From positions 1 through 13,064 of the forward strand of contig JAMQCK010001010.1 of NCBI GenBank assembly GCA_024196135.1: DNA of 13,064 nucleotides. Reading direction: 5' to 3'. A program made the translations under genes and the position numbers. The DNA comes from Pleurotus ostreatus/Saccharomyces cerevisiae fusant. Its lineage: Eukaryota > Opisthokonta. The notes under the pieces were generated by a model. The model ran no database searches. It saw nothing but the letters and a program-made list of their open reading frames with translations, and was not told where the DNA came from. Of the stretch, positions 1-8,177 are shown piece by piece (position 1 is the first letter of the stretch; the number at the start of each line of letters is the position of its first letter).

Positions 1-124
1 GGCACTCTCCAGGGCGCGTCCCACTCCCACCCCTCTGTCTCACACACCCCATCCCTCCCTCTCCCACTGCTCGCTACCGTCCCCCCCTATAACGAACAAA
101 AATACTGACCCCCCTCCCCCCTAG

Positions 125-197
125 CGGCGGCGCGAACCTCCCCTTCGGCGGGCAGGAGCACGTGGTGCGCGAGTATGAGGTGCTGTGCTGGCGGTAG
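125..197 (+). CDS. Terminal exon of an unidentified gene (3' partial)
   Basis: A branch-point-like CTGAC (105-109), a C-rich pyrimidine run and a CTAG acceptor (121-124) precede an exon that reads GGANLPFGG...YEVLCWR and stops at TAG 195-197. This frame gives a protein-like C-terminus. The first base of the exon would complete a codon split by the intron. I cannot name the protein from about 23 residues. The upstream intron fills the left edge of the window, and I could not place its donor with confidence. GT dinucleotides occur near 19 and 37 but are weak donors, so the intron may start outside the window. The other frame of the same stretch looks like low-complexity Arg-rich sequence and was not preferred. 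Confidence 0.55.
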
Positions 198-480
198 AGG
201 CGAGAATTAGGGCCGTCGTTATGTGTCTGGCGCCGCCACTCTGTGTCGGCGTCACCCCCAACTGCGGGGCGCAAGAGGTTACCCTTGGCGGGGTGGGCTA
301 TGTGCAAGATGGATATGGTAAATGGGGAGAAAGCGGGGCGAAGGTGAACAGGCGAAGGAGAAATACGAGAAAGAGGGGAATAAGAATACGAACAACGGAC
401 TCGGCTGCGACGAAAGTGTATGAGTATTGCGTGTATGTGATTGTTTTGGAGAACTAAGAGACTGGTTTGACAATGATGTG

Positions 481-566
481 TGAGGGGGGAGGGAAGAAGA
501 GGGGGAGGGGAGGTAGGGAGAGTGAGCGATGAGCAAGAGGAGGTAGGGGTGGGGAAGGGGAGGGGG
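481..566 (+). repeat. Polypurine/G-rich tract with two quadruplex-type motifs
   Basis: The + strand is almost pure A/G over most of this stretch. At 546-566 there are four G-runs of 4, 4, 4 and 5 separated by loops of T, AA and A, a compact quadruplex motif. At 483-509 there is a second set of four G-runs with loops of 1, 7 and 1 nt. The tract lies about 270-355 bp upstream of the monooxygenase start codon. A role in DNA structure or promoter openness is inferred. Confidence 0.7.
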
Positions 567-647
567 TCGTAGGGGAATCGGGCTGTGAAAGGGCAAAGGA
601 AAGGAGGCCCCCCGTGAAATCATCCCATATTCTTCGAAGCCGGGCGC

Positions 648-687
648 CCATACAGTATGGTATGTCGTATGTTACATAGTATGTATG
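648..687. promoter_or_regulatory. GTATG cluster with a CCATAC/GTATGG inverted repeat
   Basis: CCATAC-A-GTATGG (648-660) is a perfect 6-bp inverted repeat with a one-base spacer. It is followed by further GTATG copies, five in all between 655 and 687. It could be a transcription-factor operator upstream of the monooxygenase. No factor can be named from the sequence. Confidence 0.3.
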
Positions 688-760
688 CTGACGCGCCGCA
701 GAGTCGATGATGCAGGGCTTGCCGAAAATCACCTGCCTGCGATGGACGCTGGGTCACTAC

Positions 761-768
761 TGACGTCA
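761..768. promoter_or_regulatory. Full CRE palindrome TGACGTCA
   Basis: The exact 8-bp TGACGTCA lies 16 bp upstream of the TATA box and 68 bp upstream of the monooxygenase start codon. This is the classical ATF/CREB-type bZIP site. Its position in a short promoter makes stress- or cAMP-linked control plausible, but that is inference. Confidence 0.5.
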
Positions 769-783
769 CGCGTCGTCTCTTCC

Positions 784-790
784 CTATATA
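784..790 (+). promoter_or_regulatory. TATA box of the monooxygenase gene
   Basis: CTATATA lies 46 bp upstream of the chosen ATG at 836. An RNA start about 30 bp downstream would fall near 815. That may just exclude, or just include, an out-of-frame ATG at 813. Confidence 0.5.
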
Positions 791-835
791 CTTACTCCCG
801 TCGCCGCGCACAATGCATTCCCTGCACTGCGCGAT

Positions 836-3304
836 ATGGCTAGCAACGCCGATAAGATTTCTGCCAACGGCAAGCACGGCGGCGAAGTGCAGATAGACAA
901 GATATTGGACGACGTGCACATAGACAAGATCATGGACGACCTTACGCGGTCGACGGACGACCTTACGCGGTCGACAGACCTCCCCAACACCCTCCATCTC
1001 GCAGCTGCTGCGCTCTCTCAGGCGACTAGCGACTACGCCAGCATATGGACTCTGCTGAACCCGTACAAGCTGCTCCAGTACATTTGGCACCTCTTCTACA
1101 TCGCAATCCAGGTCGCGATCATAGTCTTGTTCAAGCCGCCGAGGCCACGGTCGAAGGAGTCGCCGAAGCAGCCGTTTGGTAGGATTGCGGTCATTGGCGC
1201 AGGGTTGACGGGGGTATCGAGTGCTGCGTGAGTAGATAACTCCAAAGCGCTTACGAGCACCTCTCCCCTACTCATTCTGCTCGCACTCGCCTGAGAGTAC
1301 CCTCTCACAAGCTGGTTAATGACGTTCGATATATTGCAGGCACTGCATCGCACACAACTTCGAGGTGACCATTTTCGAGGCGCAGTCTCGCGAGAAGGGA
1401 CTTGGTGGTATATGGGCGCATGTCAACAGCACCAGCGGCCTGCAGATCAACTCCATCATGTACCGCTTCCACCCTGGTGCGCCCACCATCCTGTCCTGCT
1501 CAATCGAGAACTGAACACCTCATAGCCGTCCTTTGGAGTCGCGCCTTCCCCCACCGCGACGAGATCCTCGGCGAAATCTCCCGCATCTGGCACGAATACA
1601 ACCTCGACTCGCGCACCAAGTTCTCCACCCCCGTCACCTCCATCAAGCGCGGCCCCGCGCCCGCGAACGACCCCACCCGCCGCACCTGGATCGTCAACGA
1701 CGACGCCTCCGTCCTCTACGACGCCGTCATCGTCAACGTCGGCACCTGCGGCGCGCCGCGCGTGCCCGAGTGGGCGCGGGAGTGGACCGCAACTGCTGAT
1801 GAAGACGCCTCCAGCCCTTCGCAGGACGGCGACAGCGAGAAGCACTCGGGCGCGGCGAATGGCGTGCGCAAGGCCACCGTCCTCCACTCCTCCGAGCTCG
1901 ACAGCGCGTCCGCGGACGTCCTCGCGGGCAAGCGCGTCGTGGTCGTCGGCTCCGGCGCGTCGGGCGTCGAGGCGTGCGAGACCGTCCTCGACAAGGCAGG
2001 CGGCGAGCTCGAGGGCCCCGTCACCATGCTCGCGCGCTCGGACAAGTGGATCATCCCGCGGAACGTCGCGATCGACACGCTGCTGGCGGCGCAGCCGTTC
2101 GGGCGGGAGATGCCGCTGAGCTGGGTGTGGGAGAGGTGGCTGAGGCGGTTCCATTATGGGAAGGATCTGGAGTGGATGGTGCCGGATGATGGGAAGGGCG
2201 TGTTTGAGGGGACGCCGGTGGTGAATGATGAGTTCTTGGGGCATGTGAGGGAGGGGAGGGTGGAGTATGTGCGTGCGGCGACGCAGGGGATGGAGGAGAG
2301 TGGGAAGGGTGTGCTGGTGAAGAAGAGGGTGAGTTGGCGGGCCGTGTACATCGCGATGCAGTTGTTGACCTCGTAATACTCAGGGCGCGTCCAAGGAGTC
2401 TGAGCCTGAGCTGGTTGAGGCCGACGTCGTCATCCTCGCAACAGGCTTCAGCAAGCCGAGCGTCGACTTCTTCGAGGAGGCAGACGAGATATTCCCTGAA
2501 GGCTACCAGGTGAGCTTGCGGTTTTCCGGTGCAACCCGAGCCCCATGTTGCCGTGAACGAGCGTAATCTGACTTCGTCCGCCAGCGCCCGGACCTCTACC
2601 TGCAGAACTTCTCGACGGAGGACTGGTCCGTCTTGATGACGAACTCCGCGTATATGAATGCCATCGGCACTGTGTACGTGTACCTTCCTATATCTTTCTA
2701 TGCTCGATACTAATGAGCATTCGCAGCGGTCACTTGTACGTCGTTCACGCTGGACTATCCCTTGTCAGCAGTACTAACTCCTTTCCTCCCTCGCCCGTAG
2801 CCACATCGGAATCTGTAAGTTACCTTCAACCTCTCCTCCCAACCCATCGCTCACATGCACCTCCCAGACACCCGCATCCTCCTCACCCTCCTCCTCGACC
2901 CCGACGCGCGCCCGCTGCCCAAGGACATGAAGCTCTGGGTTGACTGCGTCCGGTTCGTCAAGCGCGGAGCGAAGGGCGGCGCCCTCGGGTTCTTCACGTA
3001 TGCGGAGTTGAGTAAGTGTTGAGTGACCTTTGTTTCGCTTTTTCTTCATCTATGGCTTCCTTTGTTTCGCTCTTTCTTCGTCTGTGGCTACTGTTCCTTC
3101 TCGGTATATCGTTGTGGGAGTTGTGCTGACCGCGCTTCTCTAGCTATCTGGCTCGTCCTGTTTCACATCTTCCGCCCGGATCGGCTGAGGTGGTGAGTGT
3201 TCGGGACCTTGTTCTTGTCGACAAGACGCTGACGATATTCACAACTCAGGATATTCTTCATCATGCAGGGCTGGGGCGTGCATGGACCGAAGGGAAGCTA
3301 CTAG
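836..3304 (+). CDS. FMO-type flavin-containing monooxygenase, membrane-associated
   Basis: Predicted exons are 836-1227, 1340-1476, 1526-2328, 2384-2509, 2585-2673, 2727-2735, 2801-2814, 2868-3011, 3144-3192 and 3250-3304, giving 605 residues in frame. The family uses FAD and NADPH to oxygenate nucleophilic N/S atoms or carbonyl substrates. The FAD-binding GAGLTG is at residues 121-126 after the AVI strand, the NADPH-binding GSGASG is at 318-323, and the LATGF motif is at 462-466. A hydrophobic segment at about 79-99 and a hydrophobic C-terminal end suggest membrane association. Residues 21-50 carry duplicated motifs. The canonical F-x-G-x3-H signature is not intact: around residues 286-300 there is G289 and H297 with wider spacing, after a Ser/acidic insertion. 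The start at 836 has a purine at -3 and G at +4. Function as an FMO is well supported, but the substrate is unknown. Confidence 0.88.
934..975 (+). repeat. Perfect 21-bp tandem duplication inside monooxygenase exon 1
   Basis: Positions 934-954 and 955-975 are identical 21-mers encoding two DDLTRST units. Just upstream, 893-940 holds two imperfect copies encoding IDKILDD and IDKIMDD. The repeats lie in the hydrophilic N-terminal segment before the membrane anchor. Confidence 0.9.
2727..2735 (+). other. 9-nt microexon of the monooxygenase gene
   Basis: A GCAG acceptor at 2723-2726 and a GTACGT donor at 2736-2741 bound nine bases. They complete the codon split by the previous intron and restore T-V-G-H-F-H-I-G-I-Y across the junctions. 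An ACTAAT-type branch point is visible in the preceding intron. Skipping would keep the frame but delete three residues. Confidence 0.6.
3027..3089 (+). repeat. Imperfect 31-bp tandem repeat in monooxygenase intron 8
   Basis: Copies at 3027-3057 and 3059-3089 match at 28 of 31 positions and start with CCTTTGTTTCGC. They lie inside the longest intron of the gene (3012-3143, 132 nt). The duplication probably explains the extra intron length. Confidence 0.8.
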
Positions 3305-3690
3305 ACGAGCTCCTGGTCTAGAACTACGACGGAGTCATCTTTTAGAACATGTATCACGTTTATATATACATAGTTGATCACTTGTAGGAGCGCGTTAGTC
3401 GGAAACCTCCAGCGCAGTAGGTGCAAGCTCAGAAGTTCAGATCCTCGTAATTCTACCGACTGCCCATTCACGTATCTTCGCAATCACTGCTTGAGTATGT
3501 GAGGAGGAGGACTGCGAGGAGTGAGGGATCGGACAACGAGGGGAGGGGAGGAACATGTCTAGCGCTTATGCGCGCCGACTGCACGCTCGAGCCCAGTAAG
3601 TGACATAGTATGTGTGACCTACCCTCAAGTAGGCATGTGACTGGGCGCCTTTGCGCCTCAATTCCGACGCTCCTTTCATTCGCTCATCTC

Positions 3691-3695
3691 TCTAG

Positions 3696-3734
<39 letters not shown>

Positions 3735-3738
3735 GTAT
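3691..3738 (+). repeat. (TC)17 microsatellite flanked by TCTAGTAT
   Basis: An uninterrupted TC dinucleotide run spans 3699-3732. It is bracketed by direct copies of TCTAGTAT at 3691-3698 and 3731-3738. It lies about 190 bp upstream of the F-box start and resembles CT-rich promoter tracts, but it may simply be a length-variable simple repeat. Confidence 0.9.
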
Positions 3739-3790
3739 CCTCTCTCACCCAGTCTGGTTGGTGAAGCCTCGAAGATAGCCCGGTTGTGTG

Positions 3791-3806
3791 CCCCCCCCTC
3801 CCCCCC
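3791..3806 (+). repeat. Poly-C tract
   Basis: Eight C, a CT-type interruption, then seven C form an almost pure C run 115 bp upstream of the F-box start codon. The opposite strand is a G-run. Confidence 0.7.
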
Positions 3807-3920
3807 TTCGTGCGATTAGCTGCGCTAGCCTGGCGTGCCACTCGATCCCAGCGTAGTACACAATTCAAGAAAGGCGTCCTACGAACGCACTGGATCTGGT
3901 CTCTTCTCGAGTCTTGGAAT

Positions 3921-5456
3921 ATGTCCAGCGTATGTTTAAAGTCATAAGTATCCTACATGATCTCACAACCTGTATAGGCGAGCGAGAAATATCCTGCTCG
4001 TAACGTTGAGTCAAGGCAAACGTACCCGACCGAAACACAGTTGCACCCATCTCGCGCGACCCCTGTGCACCGACTCCCTCTAGAGGTCCTCTGCCTTGTC
4101 TTCCGATACACCCTTCCTCCCGTCAGTCCTGACTGGCTGTTCACTGAAAACGCGCATGCGGACCGGCAAATGGTCCTAAGGGAGCGCCGTGCGCAAGGCG
4201 ATCAGACAAAGTATCGCGCACCCGCTCTCCTGCTCGCCGTCTGCAAGAAGTGGAAGGCAGCTGCCGAAGGCGATGCCGACCTTTGGCAGAGGATCCTCGT
4301 CGATGACTTCGACCGCCCCAGGCAAGTCCGTTGGGCGGAGCTGCACGTGAAGCATTCCGGTAACGGTGCCCTGACCGTTCATATCGACACAACGGGGTTG
4401 CAAAAGATGAGAAAGCAAGGGGTCGAACATCCATTGCTCGGCCGACTTCTTCAGGCCATTCTGGCACATGCGCACAGGTGGCGCGAACTGGTCCTTTATC
4501 CAGGCGGGCTCGCACAGGGCCATCTTGCCGCTTTGTTCTCGACCTCTGCGCCTGCTCTGACGTTTCTGGCCTTCCGCTCATCAACGATCACCCCTGCCAC
4601 GCAGCGTATGTTCGAGCAGTGGGTTACGTCGTCGGTGCATGTACGGCGACTGTCGTTCGGCCGCGAAAGCCACTCGCCTATTCATGTGCGCAACTTCATA
4701 CTAGCAATCTCGCACGATCTACGTGATCTGAGCCTGCAGGGATATCGCACGTCCGCTGAAGTGCTCGCGGTACTGCAGGGTTGTACAAAGCTGGAGATAT
4801 TCCATGTGGCTTTGCTGGGAGTGGCGACGGGAAACGAACCGACCGAGGACATAAGAGGGCTGCCGGCCGTTGTCGCTCGGAATCTGCATACTTTATTGGT
4901 CGAGGTGTGGTATCAGCTCGCAGAACCGTGCGCTGAGGTCATCCAGCACCTTCAAGCACCCCGTCTGCGCCATTTCGCTGTAGAAGATATCCGACGTAGC
5001 TCGTCTGACGTGCAAGCCGGTTTTTGGTCCGACGTTAGCCACATGCTCGTCACATCTCGCGCCAGGCTCAAGCGCCTCTCCTTCACAGGGAGGGTAAAGC
5101 ATCTTGCCGGTCTCATCTCCTTGGATCACTTCCAGGACCTTGAAGAGTTGTCGGCAAGGGCGACGACTGTTCCTGGCTGGTTCGCGGAGATGATGATCAT
5201 CGACGAGGACAAGCACTTTCTTCCTCGCCTTCAAGATCTGTCGCTAGGGACGTGCTGGAGCGACCCCCAAAGATCGCTGGACAGGATGGTGTTGTCACGC
5301 CGGGGTACTTTGCGCGTCCTGGACATAGGGACGCTTGCATCTCCTTACGATATGACGGTCCTACAGGAGGCGAGGGCGGATTGGCTCATGCTTTACTTCG
5401 GCCTTCCTAATACTGTCTTTCGCCTTGATCATTATAAGAAGAGCCTATGGAATTAA
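3921..5456 (+). CDS. F-box domain protein
   Basis: The long open frame enters at 3978 and runs to TAA at 5456 without an ATG before the F-box, so a start must be spliced on. ATG-TCC-AGC at 3921-3929 is followed by a GTATGT donor (3930) and a TATAG acceptor ending at 3977. Joining them keeps the frame and gives 495 residues starting MSS. The F-box lies at about residues 33-50 (V-H-R-L-P-L-E-V-L-C-L-V-F), with its second half displaced to the LLLAVCKKWKAAAEGDADLW segment, a common arrangement in basidiomycete F-box proteins. The rest is leucine-rich without a clear repeat and probably forms the substrate-binding part. F-box proteins bind Skp1 in SCF ubiquitin ligases, and the target here is unknown. 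The gene converges on the transporter. The F-box assignment is firm; the first exon is less so. Confidence 0.8.
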
Positions 5457-5600
5457 GCTCAAGTCGTGAGGCATAGGAGGCAAATACGAGGACCCCAACC
5501 TTGCATCAATCGAAGCTGCCTCGCTTGTAGAGCGTTCGAAACGTCATTACCATCAGATAAATCGTGTAGAAATACAATGACATGACCGTACTAGATAATA
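5457..5600. other. Convergent 3' ends: F-box gene and sugar porter
   Basis: Only 144 bp separate the F-box stop (+) and the transporter stop (-). AT-rich stretches near 5550-5600 could serve 3'-end formation on either strand. The two 3' UTRs probably overlap. Confidence 0.6.
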
Positions 5601-8004
5601 TCAGAACTTCTCATTCAAGTTGTCCTGCTCGCGAACGTCATCAACGAGGCCCAACCGCCTATGGATATCCTCCAGGCGCTTCTGGTCCTCCAGCGCCAAG
5701 TTCCCAGTGTTGCCCATCACGTTCTCCATTTCCTTGAGTGGTTATTAGCGAACGTACTGACCAAGTATAAGCGACGAACGCGTACCTCAAGAGAAAGACC
5801 CTTAGTCTCGGGCACGAAGAGCAAGATGAATAGCCCTCCGGCGAGTGAGAACGCCTAGAGCGCGTTCATAGTCAGCAGGAGAATAGTGACTACCGGCAGG
5901 AGGTACGTACGCCGAAGAACACGAACGTCCCGAAGCCGAGGTTGTCCATCATCGTAGGCGTGACTTGCCCGACTGGGGAGAATCAGTATGAGACGAACGG
6001 ACGACTGTAGCGACTTCGTACCGATGAAGTTGTTCATCCAGTTGGAGCTGGCGGCAATTGAAACACCCTTGCCGCGGACGCTCAGAGGCCACACCTCCGA
6101 GATCAGGATCCACGAGCAAGGTCCTGCAATGGGGCGTCAGTATCTCGAGACGCGCCTCTGCATACACGACACTCACCCCAACTGTACCCAAAGCCGATCG
6201 AGAAGATCCAAACCATCACACAAGCCGCCCATCCTGCCGCGGAATGACTGTACAGAGGATCTCGTCAGCCCCCTTTCCCGACTTGTAATTCTCGCCTCAC
6301 TCACCTATCCCACGAATCATGATACAGCCCCGTCAACACCGCTACGATCAAATGGCACGCGAACATCAAGAATGCGCCCGAGACCAAGACGGGCTTCCTT
6401 CCAAGTTGGTCGACCCAGATGACGGCGGGGATGGTGGCGAGGAACATGACGATGCCGACGACGCCGGTGGCTAGCAGGCCGATGGTGTTACCGGTAAGGC
6501 CGAGGGACTCGAAGATGGCGGGAGCGTAGTAAAGGATGGCGTTCACGCCCGTCCATTGCTGGAAAAACATGGTTCTGACAGGATGGATGAGCCGGGGCTC
6601 GACAGCAAGGGAGAAAAAGGATAGCATACCCAGCAGCGATGACAACACGGTAAAGTAGGTCTGGAAGTGTCGGTAAGAGATTGCAAGCAGTCACGAAGAA
6701 TTTACTCACTTCGGTTCGTGAGCAAGCTCAGATAGCCATAGAACCCAAGCTTGAACTCCGACTTGAACGACCCATCCTGGAAGTCGGGGAACATCCTCTG
6801 CGAGGTCTCGACGTCGAACAGGCGCTGAGCCTTGATCTCCCTGACCAGTGTCAGCATACTGACTTGGACCCCATTGGGAAATGTGAGGGACGTACAAGAA
6901 CTCAATCTGGATCAAGTCCGAGTCTGCCGGCAGGTTACGCGCCCGGCAAAGCACCTGCACGGCTTCCTCGTCGCGTCCCTTGTTGACCAGCCATCTCGGC
7001 GAGAATGGCATGAATAGGATTCCTACACCCAGCACGAGCGCAGGAACCAGCTGCAACGCGAGCGGGAGCCTCCACGCCGCCTCAGACTGACCCTCTCCGG
7101 TGCCGCCGATGTAGCTGTCAAGCTCGTGAGCATGGTAGTCGCAGCAGAGAACAAGGAGGAAGCTATATTGCGCACTTCATGCCATAGTCAATCCAGTACG
7201 AGATCATGATCCCGAAGGTGATGGAGAGCTGCTGCAGCGCGACCAGACTGCCTCGCAATTCCGGGGGCGAGTACTCCGCATTGTAGAGCGGGACACACAT
7301 ACTGAGCGAGCCGACGCCCAGACCAGTGACAAATCGGCCTGCAATAAACCTCAGCGATGCGCACGACTATGAAGGGGGATCGTGCACGCACCTCCGTAGA
7401 TCGAGTCCGGCCCTTTCGCTGCGGTCTGCACGATGACGCCGACGCTGAACACAATAACCGCCAACACGATAGTGTACTTGCGTGAGAACTTGTCCGCGAG
7501 AGGGCCTACGAGATCCAGAGCGTGAGCACAAGCTCCCTCCCCCGCGTCTCATGCACGCACCAGTCAACAAGACACCAAACCAAGCACCAAGCTCCAGGAT
7601 AGCGACAAGCCAGCCTTTCTTCCCCGAATCAGTTGCATCGTCGCCCATGCGGTTCTTGAAGGAGGTCATCTGCAGGACGCTACTGAAGACGCCCTGGTTG
7701 TAGCCTTGACGTCGACATGATCAGCTCGGCGTCGTCCGCTAGAACGAGACAGGCGTACCATAGAGCCTGAAAAACCGTTAGCGAGAGGATCAACGACGAG
7801 AAGAATGGAAACGCACAATCCACCCAACGACGCGAAAACCGCGATCAAGAAAACCCTCCTGTTCTCCATGATTCCTGCCTTTCCACTGCCGTCAGCTTCC
7901 TTCCCTCCCGCTACAGTCATCACACATACCCATCCCGATTTCCCTGAGAGCGCCTGCCGCCTACTCGCGGCCAACGAGGTCCCGACATCGACGCCTCCTC
8001 CCAT
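5601..8004 (-). CDS. MFS sugar porter (hexose/monosaccharide transporter)
   Basis: Fifteen predicted exons, read leftward: 8004-7930, 7878-7817, 7766-7759, 7704-7561, 7505-7392, 7338-7176, 7114-6896, 6840-6710, 6660-6630, 6574-6305, 6247-6177, 6123-6022, 5972-5911, 5854-5786 and 5732-5601. All phases agree and yield 550 residues, the usual length of fungal hexose transporters. Sugar-porter hallmarks are visible: GGLLYGYNQGVFSSVL in the first membrane helix (about 44-59), a LADKFSRKY loop, RFVTGLGVG, FSPRWLV, QQWTGVNAILYY (321-332), VDQLGRKP and PETKGLSLEE (499-508). The protein would sit in the plasma membrane and move sugars, probably with protons. The exact substrate is not readable. The start at 8004 has G at -3 and +4. 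GC-rich CreA-like cores upstream suggest glucose repression. Confidence 0.92.
7759..7766 (-). other. 8-nt microexon of the sugar porter gene
   Basis: The eight bases GCTCTATG are bounded by a TTTTTCAG acceptor and a GTACGC donor. They supply the L-Y-G of the invariant first-helix segment G-G-L-L-Y-G-Y-N-Q-G. Without them the flanking exons join out of frame, so inclusion is required for a full-length protein. Confidence 0.75.
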
Positions 8005-8134
8005 TGCGATAGACTATACACGCGCGAAGTCGACGAAGCTTGCGGAAGTGCGGAGCGCGAGGCGTATGCGGCGCGAAGACGAGGGGAAGGGCGGAGAAGT
8101 GAGGGGAAGGCGGGGGGGAAGCGGGGCTGCGCGC

Positions 8135-8156
8135 GCACTCGCACTCGCACTCGCAC
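8135..8156. repeat. GCACTC hexamer repeat
   Basis: Three perfect GCACTC units (8135-8152) and a partial fourth lie in the predicted 5' leader of the transporter, close to the expected RNA start. Confidence 0.8.
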
Positions 8157-8170
8157 GCAAATCGCGCGAA

Positions 8171-8177
8171 GATATAA
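8171..8177 (-). promoter_or_regulatory. TATA box of the sugar porter gene
   Basis: TTATATC on the minus strand lies about 167 bp upstream of the start codon at 8004. It would imply a leader of roughly 135 nt that is rich in C and T. Confidence 0.4.

Larger units (their letters stand above)
198..835. other. Intergenic: 3' UTR of the left gene and promoter of the monooxygenase
   Basis: No supportable gene lies here. From about 198 to 460 the sequence is probably 3' UTR and downstream sequence of the left gene. About 480-600 is an extremely purine/G-rich block on the + strand. About 648-690 holds clustered GTATG motifs. A CRE palindrome (761-768) and a TATA box (784-790) sit directly upstream of the monooxygenase start. 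The open frames that cross this interval are low-complexity products of the G-rich block. Confidence 0.6.
3305..3920. other. Intergenic: monooxygenase 3' UTR and F-box gene promoter
   Basis: No gene is supported here. TTTATATATACAT at 3359-3371 is an AT-rich element suited to 3'-end formation about 55 bp after the monooxygenase stop. The right half carries a TC microsatellite, poly-C runs and CT-rich sequence, common in fungal promoters. Short minus-strand open frames here (near 3301-3483 and 3865-4050) show no protein features. Confidence 0.55.

Noticed and set aside
1456..2244. 262-codon open frame on the minus strand
   Set aside because: It is antisense to monooxygenase exon 3 and is a product of strong C/G third-position bias. 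It has no domain.
3691..3738. Target-site duplication of a mobile element (TCTAGTAT copies around the TC run)
   Set aside because: The interior is only a dinucleotide repeat and the flanking copies are themselves TC-rich, so slippage explains them.
4041..4043. TTG as the start of the F-box protein, with an intron ending at CACAG 4040
   Set aside because: Splicing exon 3978-3999 to 4041 breaks the frame, while reading straight through 3978-4040 is open and in frame. A TTG start is unlikely in a fungus.
836..8004. Secondary-metabolite gene cluster (monooxygenase plus transporter)
   Set aside because: There is no core synthase, no pathway regulator and no further tailoring enzyme. An unrelated F-box gene lies between, and the transporter is a sugar porter, not a drug-efflux type.
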